A stretch of 64,000 nucleotides of DNA from Meconema thalassinum (GCA_946902985.2 CAMPQE020000053.1:124001-188000); one strand, 5' to 3'; shown: positions 32,826 through 42,922, counted from the stretch's first letter. Notes: a model not told the origin generated them from the letters alone. Numbers and translations: made by a program.

Positions 32826-34742
32826 TTACTTCGCAGCCTGGTTCGCGTTTAAAGAACCGCTACAGCTGGCCGTAGTACTACTAACTACTGAACTAGTCTG
32901 GTTGTTCTGGGCTGTGTTGTCATTGTTTGGCTGTATATTACTACCACTGGGCTGTCCTCTTCCTTGACCCCTATTCTGGTTGTAATTATTGTCATTATAA
33001 TTTCTCCCTTGATTTCCCCTGAAATCATTGTTTCTCCCTTGATTTCCCATGTAATCATTGTTCCTCCCTTGATTTCCCCTGAAATCATTGTTCCTCCCTT
33101 GATACTGATTACCATAGCCATTTCCTCTGTTCTGATTTAGCTGATTATTATTATTTCTATTTTGAGCGTTGGCCCCTTCGCCACCGTTCCCTTGAACTTC
33201 TTGATGCCTGGCTTCATTAGGTCTATTATTATTATTACCCTGGTTCCGATTGAAATTGTCATCATAACCCCCTCTCCCTAGTGCATCAAATGTGCTTAAC
33301 AAATTTTCTACTTGTGATATAGTCTTTACATTCTGGATACAAGCAGCCTCCTTGATCCTATAGGGAAAGTGCCTAAGTAGCAACCTTACCACATCACTTT
33401 CCTCCTTCAAGCCATCCAGATATTTACACACTAATACCTGCCCTAAAAAGTATTCGGTCATGGTGGAGCTTCCTTTAGGGTTATATTTACCACACACTAC
33501 TCCCTCACGATGCTGCGACTGAATAACCTCATTCCAGAACTTTTCACAGAATTTCATTTTAAAATCATTGATATCAGTAAACTTGTCTCTGTAGACAGCA
33601 AACCAATTCCTCGTTTCCCCCACAAACACTTGTTCTAAAATTTCAACTACCTGGCACCACTCAATACTACCATTTTCCAACCTCTCCCCGAATTTATTTT
33701 CTATAGTGTTCATGAACTCCATTGGGCACCCCTGTCGATTGCTGAACTTACCCAGTTCTACCTCCCTGTGTGTGCTATTCACAAAAACTGGCCTATTCTG
33801 ACTATTTTCTTGCCTGATCCTAGCTTTTAATTTTAATTCTAATTCTGCGATTTTCTCCTCAGCCTTCCTCTCAATACTGTTTACTGTTAATTTAATGTTT
33901 CCTTCTGATTCTTCTACTTTATCATATAGCTTTGCTTGTTTCTCCTCAATCTTGCTAATGCTCTCCCTATTACTCTCTCTTAAATCATTTACTTCTGCAA
34001 CTATTTGTGAGTGGACTTTCTCAATTCTACCCCCCAGCTGTTCCTTAACCTCTTTAGTAGCCACCTGAATTTTGTCAATTTCTCCCCCCAATTGCTTTTT
34101 GACCTGCTGTGTTTCCAGTTGCACTAGTTCTTTTAAATTTTCAGCCTGTGTACTGATTCTAATTTCCAACTCCTCCTGTACTTTTCCTAATTTTCTGTCT
34201 ACATCTGCAATAATCTCTTTAGCCTTCTCTTCCATCACCCCCCTGATCTCACCTCTAATCAGTTCGAATTTGTCACTCATTTCCCTACTGTTTTGTTCTA
34301 ATTTAGCATTTAAAGTTTCAGTACTCTCTCTATTTTCCTTACTGTTTTGTTCTAATTTAGCGTTGTTTTGTTCCAGTTTTGCGTTTAAAGCATCTGTACT
34401 TTCTTTATTTTCCCTACTGTTTTGTTCTAATTTTGCATTATTCTGTTCTAATTTTGCATTTAAAGCTTCTGTACTTTCTTTATTTTCCCTACTGTTTTGT
34501 TCTAATTTTGCATTATTCTGTTCTAATTTTGCATTTAAAGCATCACTACTAACTTTGTTCTGATACATGAACTCGAGAAGTAAAGTTTTTAATTCTGGTT
34601 GGCCGCCTACACTCCCTGTTTCAGTATCGGGATTTACCTCCGCTACCCCGGTACTACCATCACTCGACATACTGCTCGTATCATCATTCTCCAGTTGATG
34701 ACCACTACGTAACCTCATCTGTCTTTCTTTCTCATCCCCCAT
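32826..34742 (-). CDS. Gypsy-1 Gag polyprotein
   Basis: The start is chosen at the ATG at 34742 (MGDEKERQMRLRSGHQ); the frame is open 24 codons further to 34814, with a hydrophobic lead that looks like untranslated leader. The protein has an N-terminal coiled coil with three full 25-residue tandem repeats (core NAKLEQNNAKLEQNSREN), a longer helical region, and a capsid-like domain (MEFMNTIENKFGERLENG, NWFAVYRDKF, LLRHFPYRIKEAA). The C-terminus is Asn/Gly/Arg-rich with 10-residue repeats (GRNNDFRGNQ) instead of a CCHC zinc knuckle. It forms the particle; the RG/N-rich tail probably binds RNA. Intact and apparently functional. Confidence 0.88.
   Translation of the reverse strand: MGDEKERQMRLRSGHQLENDDTSSMSSDGSTGVAEVNPDTETGSVGGQPELKTLLLEFMYQNKVSSDALNAKLEQNNAKLEQNSRENKESTEALNAKLEQNNAKLEQNSRENKESTDALNAKLEQNNAKLEQNSKENRESTETLNAKLEQNSREMSDKFELIRGEIRGVMEEKAKEIIADVDRKLGKVQEELEIRISTQAENLKELVQLETQQVKKQLGGEIDKIQVATKEVKEQLGGRIEKVHSQIVAEVNDLRESNRESISKIEEKQAKLYDKVEESEGNIKLTVNSIERKAEEKIAELELKLKARIRQENSQNRPVFVNSTHREVELGKFSNRQGCPMEFMNTIENKFGERLENGSIEWCQVVEILEQVFVGETRNWFAVYRDKFTDINDFKMKFCEKFWNEVIQSQHREGVVCGKYNPKGSSTMTEYFLGQVLVCKYLDGLKEESDVVRLLLRHFPYRIKEAACIQNVKTISQVENLLSTFDALGRGGYDDNFNRNQGNNNNRPNEARHQEVQGNGGEGANAQNRNNNNQLNQNRGNGYGNQYQGRNNDFRGNQGRNNDYMGNQGRNNDFRGNQGRNYNDNNYNQNRGQGRGQPSGSNIQPNNDNTAQNNQTSSVVSSTTASCSGSLNANQAAK
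34270..34560 (-). repeat. 75-bp coding tandem repeat in Gypsy-1 gag
   Basis: Direct tandem repeats of 75 bp (25 codons), three full units and a partial one, encoding the coiled coil. The units differ by few bases, suggesting recent expansion. Confidence 0.85.
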
Positions 34743-34836
34743 AATGATATACACTGATAAAGACAAATAACCCCCAAAATACAGGCACAGAAATATATAC
34801 CCTTCTCCTTCCACAAATGTTATTAGGTTTTCAGCC

Positions 34837-34853
34837 CCAAGTTGTCGGCGTCA
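34837..34853 (-). other. Gypsy-1 primer-binding site candidate
   Basis: Two bases after the sense 5' LTR end (34856) the minus strand reads TGACGCCGACAACTTGG. It resembles insect Gypsy primer sites (TGGCGCC-type starts followed by AACNTGGGG). One mismatch to the TGG expected for a tRNA CCA end. Confidence 0.5.
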
Positions 34854-34855
34854 AA

Positions 34856-36229
34856 TGAAACGGTTTCGCTAGCCCACACTGTCGGGTGATAAATGTAACT
34901 GTTTACCTTTGCCTAAGCTATGTTGTTTTAATGGGCGCCAAGACCTCAATGCAATGCTGAAATCTAAATTTGTATTTAACAACGTCTAGCTCTGGTAGAA
35001 CACCGTCAAGAATCTATTCACTCAGATCGTGGTATGATTTGATCATTAACCCAACAAACAATTGTATCAGGAGAAGGAATTGGTCTATATCTAATGCTAC
35101 CTACTGAAAGCAAAGATTGCATTGTAAAAGAAATGAATTTATTATATAAAACAAGTATAGCAAAATTAATAATAATAATAAGTTTAAAATTTAAATTGGA
35201 GCGTTGTGATTTGAATATTACCGATAGAAAATTACGTGAAAACGGAGTCTGATAAATTGATTTTACTCTTATTTCCAAGCTATGAAGTTACTGAAATATG
35301 AAATATAAAACAAAGAAAAATGAGAGATTGCGTATTTCTGCGTCATTAGCGCTTACCCCTGGAAATTGCCAAAGCATTTCCCTCGTTCTTGATGATGCTG
35401 TGTGCTTCCCACAGTCTCCTGGACGTCGCCATCTTCTTCGTCGAAATTTGATGATATTCTGGTAGATTAGATAATTCTATGGTCCGTACATCGGACCCAA
35501 ACTCTCGTAAAACCGCACTGGTTACGTTTTACAAAAGTTCGTCGCTAACTCCACTGAACATCGGAGCGACACGCACTTGCGACCGTACACTGCAAGTTCT
35601 ACACAGATTGTCCGCTAACTCCCCCGAACATCGGAGCCACTCGCACGCGCACCCATACTCGTCCAGTATTTCACAGATAGTCCTCGTCTCACGGCGCGTC
35701 GAACGATATATTCACCTGTCGGCCCCCCCACTCTTCAGCCGGCTTCAGCTTGCGTGGTCCTCACTGATTGGTTGAGCACGCCGCTAGTTCCCCTCCTCTG
35801 CCTCATTACACTCGGCGCGCGAGAGTTCCGTTTCGACAATTCGCCTTTTCTAGACCTTGCGACCCAAGATTGCGTCATGCTTCTCGACAGGAATCAGCTT
35901 GTATTTGAAATCCCAGTGAGTCACGTCTCTCGATATACCCTAACTGACAAAACTCCGTAAAATTCCGTAATCAGATAATTTTCTATGATATCGTCGTTCG
36001 TAATAATTTGCTTGATAGCGTTTTCTAATACATAGAAAACCTATCTGAATGCTAATAATTTTTATAAATGCTCCGAAAATATCTAAATAATAATTATAAT
36101 AAATTAATAATAATAATAAATTAACATGAAAAATTCTCTTGGCTGAACAATTTGCCGCGTAAATAAATATAGAATGGCTTCCTACTGACTTATGCCAGTT
36201 GCATAAAACCCCTCGAAAAACACGTTACA
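34856..36229 (-). repeat. Gypsy-1 5' LTR
   Basis: 1374 bp, the sense 5' LTR of the minus-strand element. Its outer edge (36229) is followed by GGTA, matching the GGTA before 27060, a 4-bp target duplication. Confidence 0.95.
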
Positions 36230-36411
36230 GGTATTGTCTGTTTTTCTTAATTACTATCCCCATGTCCCACTATTAATACAATTGTTAACCATCAACAGTC
36301 TCTGACTATGTTCAGAAAGAGAGTGGCCTTAAACAATACACTATATCTATGGTTTGTGTACCGAGTATCATAATAATGCAGTGTGGCCAAGCCATGTCAA
36401 GGCAATAGTTA

Positions 36412-36497
36412 TGTCAGGTAAGGGATTCGAACCCTTGCTTCCTTATACAGAAAATTTGATCTTAAGTCAAACACCTTAACCTCTCGGTCAACCTGAC
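36412..36497 (-). tRNA. tRNA-Leu(UAA), right arm, well formed
   Basis: The 86-base minus-strand sequence folds as a type II tRNA. The acceptor GTCAGGT pairs perfectly with ACCTGAC and the discriminator base is A. The anticodon stem TTTGA/TCAAA encloses loop CTTAAGA with anticodon TAA (reads UUA, Leu). It has a long variable arm, an A box (TGACCGAGAGG) and a B box GGTTCGAATCC. It looks transcribable by RNA polymerase III. It sits in the transposon arm; the left-arm twin (20127-20212) has decayed. It may be a captured tRNA gene. Confidence 0.88.
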
Positions 36498-36784
36498 AGT
36501 TACTAATTTAATTAGTCTTGAGGACTTGAGTGTTTACAAAACTTTTTCCAGTATACATTGACTAAACCACTTGCTTGTTTTGAAATATAGATTTTGTTTT
36601 GTTTTACCATAACATTGCAGTTATGAGTCTTGTGAACTGGGTGATCAATATAGGGTTAAAGGTATTTTAAAATCATTTTAGGAAAGCTCTTAGGTATCGT
36701 GTCATGGGTTTTAGAAATGCATTACTGTTCGTTGACTAACATATACCGTTACACAACATTATTTTAGTGAACTTACATGTTGTT

Positions 36785-37170
36785 GTTTGAGTCTTTAGTC
36801 CTTTGACTGGTTTGATGCAGATCTCAGCGCCTATCTGTCCCGAGCTAATCGTTTCATCTCTATATAGCTACCACACCCTACATTCAAGGCTATCTGTTTA
36901 ACATATTCTTGGGTGTCTTCGTACGTGTTCTACCAACCTATCTCTTTACTTCATTAACAGTCGCCAGATACATCTCTTCTCCCCCACTCGTCTTAATACC
37001 TCTTTGTTAGTAACCCTATTTACCCATCTAATCTTCATCATTCTCCTGTAACACCACATTTCAAACACTTCAATTCTCTACTTTTCTGCTACACCAATTG
37101 TCTAAGTTTTACTTTCATAGAGTGCCACGCTCCAGACAAAGGCCTTCAAAATGACTTCCTAATACCTAAA
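36785..37170 (-). pseudogene. LINE reverse transcriptase 3' end, right arm
   Basis: Reverse complement of 19440-19850, with the same truncated RT C-terminus and the same tail. Its presence at the equivalent position in both arms shows that the LINE insertion predates the inverted duplication. Confidence 0.75.
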
Positions 37171-37544
37171 TCTATATTCAATGTCAACAGATTCTGTAGA
37201 AATTATTTCCTTGTCTGAGCTACATAAGAATCCTAATCGTGTCTGGTATAATGTCTTGTTTAGCAAACATAGTCACTCAAAAGGTCTAAGCATTTTTTGT
37301 ATATAACCCAAAATAGCAAACAGTTTTTCTAAAACCCTACTCATTGGTCAATAACAAGCAGAGTCGCCAAAGTGTTTCGTTGGTCGTTAACTCATGTCTA
37401 GTTAATCAATTCCTTTCATATCGTTATCCAATTGTAGTAGTAAGGACTGGTGAACAACGTCAGTTCAACACACTGCTTTACACACAAATGTAGTTAGGCC
37501 CTTTGACATAATTTGGATAAATTTCATGGGCCGGTCCAGAGGGA

Positions 37545-37725
37545 CCAGTCCAAAGGGGCCGGTCTAAATGGACCCTTCCACAGGGACCCATCAACAGGGA
37601 CTTGTCAGCAAGGACCCATCAACAATGACCTGTCATCAATGACCTGTCAACAATGACCTGTCAATAGGGACCCGTCAACAATGACCCGTCCACAGGGACT
37701 CATCAACAAGGACCCGTCAGCAATG
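37545..37725. repeat. 14-bp minisatellite, inner right array
   Basis: Units such as 'aacaatgacctgtc' and 'aacagggacccatc', the reverse complement of the left inner array. It ends at the junction where the right arm skips the left-arm segment 18590-18870. Confidence 0.85.
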
Positions 37726-37734
37726 CGTAAAAAA

Positions 37735-37860
37735 CAAAAAACAAAAACAAGCATGTTAATTCATAGTGGCTATCCACCAAACACATGTCTCTTGTGTGGA
37801 ACAACCTTTTATTCCATATCAGCATTTAAACTCTCACATGTTGCAATTGGAAAGAGAGAG
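37735..37860 (+). pseudogene. C2H2 zinc-finger remnant, inner right copy
   Basis: The plus-strand frame reads HSGYPPNTCLLCGTTF with C-x2-C retained, followed by the FKLSHVAIGK segment with a single histidine. It is the inverted partner of 18430-18565. Confidence 0.5.
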
Positions 37861-38199
37861 TCTCTAAAAAAATTACAAGATCACCCCCTAGTAGGGGTAG
37901 GTTTAATTTTGGGGTGGAAATATGTTGTTCATTGGAAAGGGGTATCAGCCCGAGTTCAATGACACCTCATTCGTCAAAATCCGACCACGGGTTCGAACTC
38001 ACATTTTCTCACGTATGAAGCAAAACAGGATGTGACTTGTTTCACAAGGAGGACGGTAATAAGGTCATTTCACACGTGTTCACATGTATTCCGTCACTTT
38101 CTTTTCATATCGTTATTCCATTATAGTAGTGGTGAACAACGTCAATTCAACACACACAAATGTAGTTAGACCCTTTGACATAATTTAAATAAATTCATG

Positions 38200-38345
38200 G
38201 ACTAGTCCGTAGGAACCAGGCCAAAGGGACCCGTCCAAAGGGATCAGTCCAAAGGGACAAGGACTCGTCAACAATGACCAGTCCACAGGGACCCGTCAAC
38301 AATGACCTGTCGACAATAACCCGTCCACAGGGAACCACTCCCCAC
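38200..38345. repeat. 14-bp minisatellite, outer right array
   Basis: Inverted partner of 17930-18075, with units such as 'caaagggacccgtc' and 'aacaatgacctgtc'. Confidence 0.85.
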
Positions 38346-38374
38346 CCTCTTATAAAAGCCATGAGTGGGCATGC

Positions 38375-38500
38375 GTAAAAACAAAAAACAAGCATGTTAA
38401 TTCATACTGGCTATTCACCCTACACATGCACTTTATGTGGAACAACATTTAAATCCATATCGGCATTGAAACTCTCACATGTTGCAATTGGAAAGAGAGA
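38375..38500 (+). pseudogene. C2H2 zinc-finger remnant, outer right copy
   Basis: Reverse complement of 17765-17905. Encodes TGYSPYTCTLCGTTF-type sequence with both cysteines. Confidence 0.45.
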
Positions 38501-38711
38501 TTCTCTAAAAAATTACAATTTCACCCCCTAGTAGGGTAGATTTAATTTTTGGGGTGGAAATATGTTGTCCATTGGAAAGGGGGTGTTAGCCCGAGTTCAA
38601 TGACACCTCATTCGTCAAAATCCGACCATGCGTTCGAGAGATATCGCGCCACCGCCATCTTGTGAGGTGGGGTGGTGGAGGAGGGTGTAGAACCCCTCAA
38701 AAACCACTACT

Positions 38712-40195
38712 CACGGAAAGAAAGAATAAGATTTTGCTGTCCATTACTTTATATCAGTCCATTTATTTAAAATTCTTTCCCGCACACACCAACATCGAAC
38801 CGTTACCTCCCGCTTGCCCCGTGCATTTGTTTATTTTTTCTGTCAGTTTTTTACAGAAACGTATATTCTGCTGAACCAGCCTGACAACTTCCCATCGCTG
38901 CCTTACGAACTTACATCGCTTCAAACCATGAAGACTTCCACATCAATACGCTGGGCGTCGTGTTCTTCACCAATCTACTACTCCATGAAGACACCGCTCC
39001 AAGAAAAAAAATATTTTTGTAAAGTTGTTTCATGTTTATGTGTAACCTCTTTGTTCCTCCCCTCACTCGCCCGCTACCCACTCTTCTCCCCTCCTCCTAC
39101 TGCGCTTTCCTCCGCGCGCGCAGCAGCCCGCTCTGTCACTTCATTTTCTACACTTCTCCGCGTCGTGAGCAACCGCTCACTCACTCTCTTAAGTGCACTC
39201 AACTTCTTGTTGAACATGCCGTCTAGGCTAGTGCTTTTCTGCGTCTAGCAGCTCTCACTTGTACGTCGGAAGTCGACTCAGTTAGAGCTCAGCTAGAGCT
39301 CGCCTCCTCAACTCAAGAGGCAATCCTTTAAATTCTACGCCTTGTTCGAATTTTAATCCCAACCGTCAAAGGGAACATCACCTTCGCCATGAAGCAAAGC
39401 TAAGTACTCCTTCTACGTTCTTCAACTAATTTTAATGGATTTTAAATAGCTACATGCTTTTAATGATCATTTTATAGGCAGTGTGAAATTACTATATTTG
39501 GGGCAATAATCATCCTTCGCGGGATTTTCTATGTTGGGCTTTTGTCTATCTAAGCCAATCTTAACAGGAAGCAGCATTTCTTATGCTCATTAAATGAGAG
39601 ATCTTCTCACAACATGGGATACCATTAAATAACCCACTGTCTATAAAATACTTAGCTCGTTCCACCGCTGGAATAACTTTTGCCCTACTCTTCAGTCAGG
39701 ATTGCTCTGGAACCTTCCAGAATCTGCACTCGATCTACCAGTTATACTGTCATGTATTTTCCACTCACATATGGGAATACTTTTTCAAACTAAGGAACCT
39801 TCCTTATGAACTATTAATCAATAGCTAATCTTTCTTCCTCCGTTGGGATTTTCTCTGACGCATTCAACTGTAATCTACAACTTTCTCAAGCAATAGACTC
39901 TCGCCTATCTAGTGTGACTAGTCACGTTCCATTATTGCAATAACTTTGCTTGCCATAAACTTTTTGTGCTACTACAGTGAACTTTTCATCTATTTAACCG
40001 TCTATAGTGAAAACAGTGTTTGTTCAACATTTCATCCGAGTCTCGTTCGTCCGAATATTATAAATACGGCCATGAACACTTATCCTCCATCCCATTTGAT
40101 CTTCCCCAAACCTCTTACTAACAAACCATAATAACAAAATTGTTATTTTAAGTCTTTTCCAATGAGGTGTCACTCTCAATAAGTGCCCTCCCTCT
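38712..40195 (+). repeat. BEL-2 downstream LTR, remainder
   Basis: Continues the LTR split at 17540, starting with the right CACGGA and matching 11285-12770 closely. It ends abruptly at about 40195, where the 11266 copy goes on for ~900 bp more and this copy switches to repeat block D. The ORF 38814-39248 parallels 11381-11815 and has no recognised domain. Confidence 0.75.
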
Positions 40196-41572
40196 CTTTG
40201 TTACATCACAAAGACTAGATTGACGAAATCGAGATAACGATAAGGATGGGGAACTTAAATATAAGAAATGAAAAGACAAGGGAACTATATTACTTGAAAT
40301 ATAAAAATGTATTAAGATAAAAGAAAGAGCGTGTACACGAAATAAACAAGTTACTTAAAACAATGAAAAAATATAAGCTAAGACAAGATCAATAATACAA
40401 AAGAAACCCAATACCAAGAATAAAGACTTAAAAAAGTAAAAAGCACGACAGAACCTGAGTATAGCTCATCAACATGAATCCAACGAAATGATACGAATTT
40501 GGAATAAAATATAATGAAACTTACAAAAGCCAGAGAGAAACGCCAAACTTGCAAAAATTCAAAAATCGAACATTAACGAGACGCGGAGCTTTTCATTATG
40601 TTATGCAAACATACCGGAGGGAAGGGGTAGGAGTGAGGGGGTAAAACAATGGGGAGAGAGATTTCACGGAGGTAGGAAGAAGGAGAAGACAAGGGGGATT
40701 ATTATTAAGTTATTTAATACGGCGAAAATCAAAAGAGAAAAACAAAACAAAAGGAAAATGAAATATACAGAGATGCATTATATTACAAATGACTGGGGAC
40801 GAAAGAGACCGGTAAAATCGAAAGCACGCTATAAAATAATAGGCTTATACTCCAACATAATGCCGCACCAACGCGACATATAAAAAAAGAATAATATGAC
40901 ATCGGAGCTGGAGAAATCCCAGTTAACCACCGTCACATATATTCTATAAACAAAATGGACACGTATTGGTGGGAGACGTTGGACATAAGTCCCGTTACTT
41001 CACATATACTGTCCGCAAACAAAGGTCCAATGGCTACCAATCAAACGAAGCGTTTGTGGTACAAACGAGACACCGACGCAAAAGACGAGCACCAAGGCCC
41101 GACAGGAAGCATACATAAGGCAAGACGCAGAAACGCAATACTTTCGAATCTTACAGGTATTAACCAAAATAATAAAACTGTGAGAAGGTTACATAACAAA
41201 AGCAAAAAATAAGGACTCCGCCGTATGACATTACGCAAGGTCCCGGAGATCTGGTTCAAGGATTATAACACTAACAGTAACATCTTGAAAAGGAAAGAGA
41301 ATTAACCAAAAGAAGAAACATTGAAGGAAAACAATTACATTGCGTTAGATAGAAATACATTGAGCCGTACTCACATTCCGCTGCGCCATGAGGGTGGGCC
41401 TCTGCCCGAATACACACGTTCGCCCTACATCTCGGCACGTCGAAGACTGAATAAGCTTCTGTCCCCCAGAGAGGAGAGAAGCCTCTCAGAAATATAAAAT
41501 GCGTAGTTTGGGAGTGGCACCAAACTCGCGTCAAATATTGGCAGAGCCAATAGCAGAACAAATTGCACAACG
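40196..41572. repeat. Repeat block D, right copy, first part
   Basis: Matches 6518-7896 in direct orientation. Interrupted at 41572 and resumed at 45648. Confidence 0.8.
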
Positions 41573-41913
41573 AAAAAAGTCCTCTCGGCACGCCGGAAGG
41601 CGGAGGTAGATTTCACCGGACAAACTTGGGGATAGGCGAAAATAGGCAGAATATGCAGGTTTTCGTAGAAGGATCAGACCTCATTTATTGCGAGAAGGTA
41701 TTTTTATAATTGGAGCTTAATTAACTTTGTTTTTCGTCATTTTATGCTTATTTTAAACATTTTATTGTCTTATGGGAACGGTAACCTTCTTGTCATTTGG
41801 GGTCCATTTTTATACTTGTGGTCACACTGTCCTTATGCAAGGTTTCGACACTGATGTGTAACTATGTAACGGTCTGTTACTTCTTCACGCAAAATTATAT
41901 CTCCCGCAGAGAT

Positions 41914-42285
41914 TTTGGTTGGTTCCTCAGTTTAGGGGCTGCGACAACGCTGTCATGTAACCCCGTGTACTTAGGGATGGCTGTATTAGTCTGTAATTCA
42001 GGTAAGGACTGCAGACGGTCAATTTCAAGCAGTAGTTCCTAATGTTGCTACCAGGTACTACCGTCAACGACACCTACCTGTGAACTTGGCTACTAGATGC
42101 CACCGCAGCCAGCAACTCGCAACGAACGTTGGAACTTCCCCTCCAAAGGAAAGCATACTGAGGGATTTTTAGCGCTCTTAGAAAATCCGACGACTTCGGC
42201 CGGCTTTGAACTCGCAACCGTGGGCATAGACATTCAGCATGCTTGCTACCAGTTACGTCACCGAAGCCGCTTCACACTTAGTCAG
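41914..42285 (-). repeat. tRNA-derived SINE (family S1), copy 1
   Basis: On the minus strand it begins with a tRNA-like head (GGCTTCGGTGACGTAACTGG as A box region, then GTTGCGAGTTCAAAGCC as a degenerate B box), continues through a body and ends with a CCAACCAA tail at low coordinates. Other copies are 43064-43460, 44172-44565 and the 5'-truncated 50988-51438. Confidence 0.65.
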
Positions 42286-42864
42286 ATGGAATTCTGAATA
42301 TGATCTCGTGCAAGTGCGTTATCTTGGCAACGTCTGATGGCTCATCCCTCATCAATTTAGTAGAGTTGCCATGGCAAGCACTGATAGCTCTTGGCATTTT
42401 CTTATAATTCCGAAATCATTTTTCTCATCCCTTGGCATAATGGTGGGTCATATCAAAAATTCTTTAAGACAAAATTTTAGGTAATTATTAGGGGAATATT
42501 GTCCATTTTGTACGGTTTTGAGATTGTGATTAAGAGAGATATGATTAATGTTTCCCGAAAAAAACACTTCTTCCCACCCCTTTGGTCAATGGTTGGTGCT
42601 ATAAAAAAAAAGTCTTCAAACATACATTTTTGGGCTTTATCCGACACATAGTATGAACGTTGAACGGATTCGATATTTCACATATTAAGAGAGTTATAGC
42701 AATATTTCACTTTTTCGAAAAAAAGCCCCCCATTTTCACCCCCTTCGACCGATTTAGCCCATTAACGAATTTGACCGAGATTTTATAGGTATACATATTC
42801 GGTAAAATATTCAAAGTGATTGGTGCAAAATTACGGCAGTTATCGTGTCCACAAGAAACTGTTA

Positions 42865-42865
<1 letters not shown>

Positions 42866-42912
<47 letters not shown>
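42866..42912. repeat. TA microsatellite
   Basis: (TA)n tract in tandem unit 1. The equivalent tract in unit 3 lies near 45473-45502, and unit 2 has only a few copies near 44033-44041. Confidence 0.95.

Positions 42913-42922
<10 letters not shown>

Larger units (their letters stand above)
27060..36229 (-). mobile_element. Young Ty3/Gypsy LTR retrotransposon (Gypsy-1)
   Basis: The 9170-bp element on the minus strand has LTRs 27060-28433 and 34856-36229 (both 1374 bp, TG...CA), a probable target duplication GGTA, a PBS, gag (ending 32826) and pol (32709-29500). The right arm of the giant element reads straight through once it is removed, as the uninterrupted left arm at ~20385 shows. I found only two LTR differences by eye (near 27718/35514 and 28273/36069), implying recent insertion. 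Gag and pol are open, so the copy may be competent. Confidence 0.93.
17541..38711. mobile_element. Giant inverted-repeat transposon (~12 kb, plus nested Gypsy-1)
   Basis: Starts AGTAGTGGTTTTTGAGGGG and ends with its reverse complement. It is flanked by CACGGA on both sides (17535-17540 and 38712-38717), and the empty site is present in the paralogous LTR at 11281-11300. Arms 17541-22707 and 24661-38711 are inverted copies, the right one split by Gypsy-1. Contents per arm: zinc-finger remnants, minisatellites, LINE 3' end, tRNA-Leu, FLYWCH ORF. No transposase, polymerase B or integrase was recognised, so it is probably non-autonomous. The 6-bp duplication and 5'-AG ends are compatible with a Polinton/Maverick-type integrase; the FLYWCH domain recalls MULE elements, which usually make 8-10 bp duplications. 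Class unresolved. Confidence 0.88.
24661..38711. repeat. Right inverted arm of giant element (split by Gypsy-1)
   Basis: Reverse complement of 17541-22707. Without Gypsy-1 (27060-36229) it is ~4.9 kb. It lacks the segment equivalent to 18590-18870; the junction is near 37725. It ends AAAAACCACTACT at 38711, followed by the right CACGGA. Confidence 0.9.

Noticed and set aside
17541..38711. Assignment of the giant element to MULE on the basis of its FLYWCH domain
   Set aside because: MULEs usually give 8-10-bp duplications. Comparison with the empty site shows exactly six bases here, and no transposase domain is present, so the class is left open.
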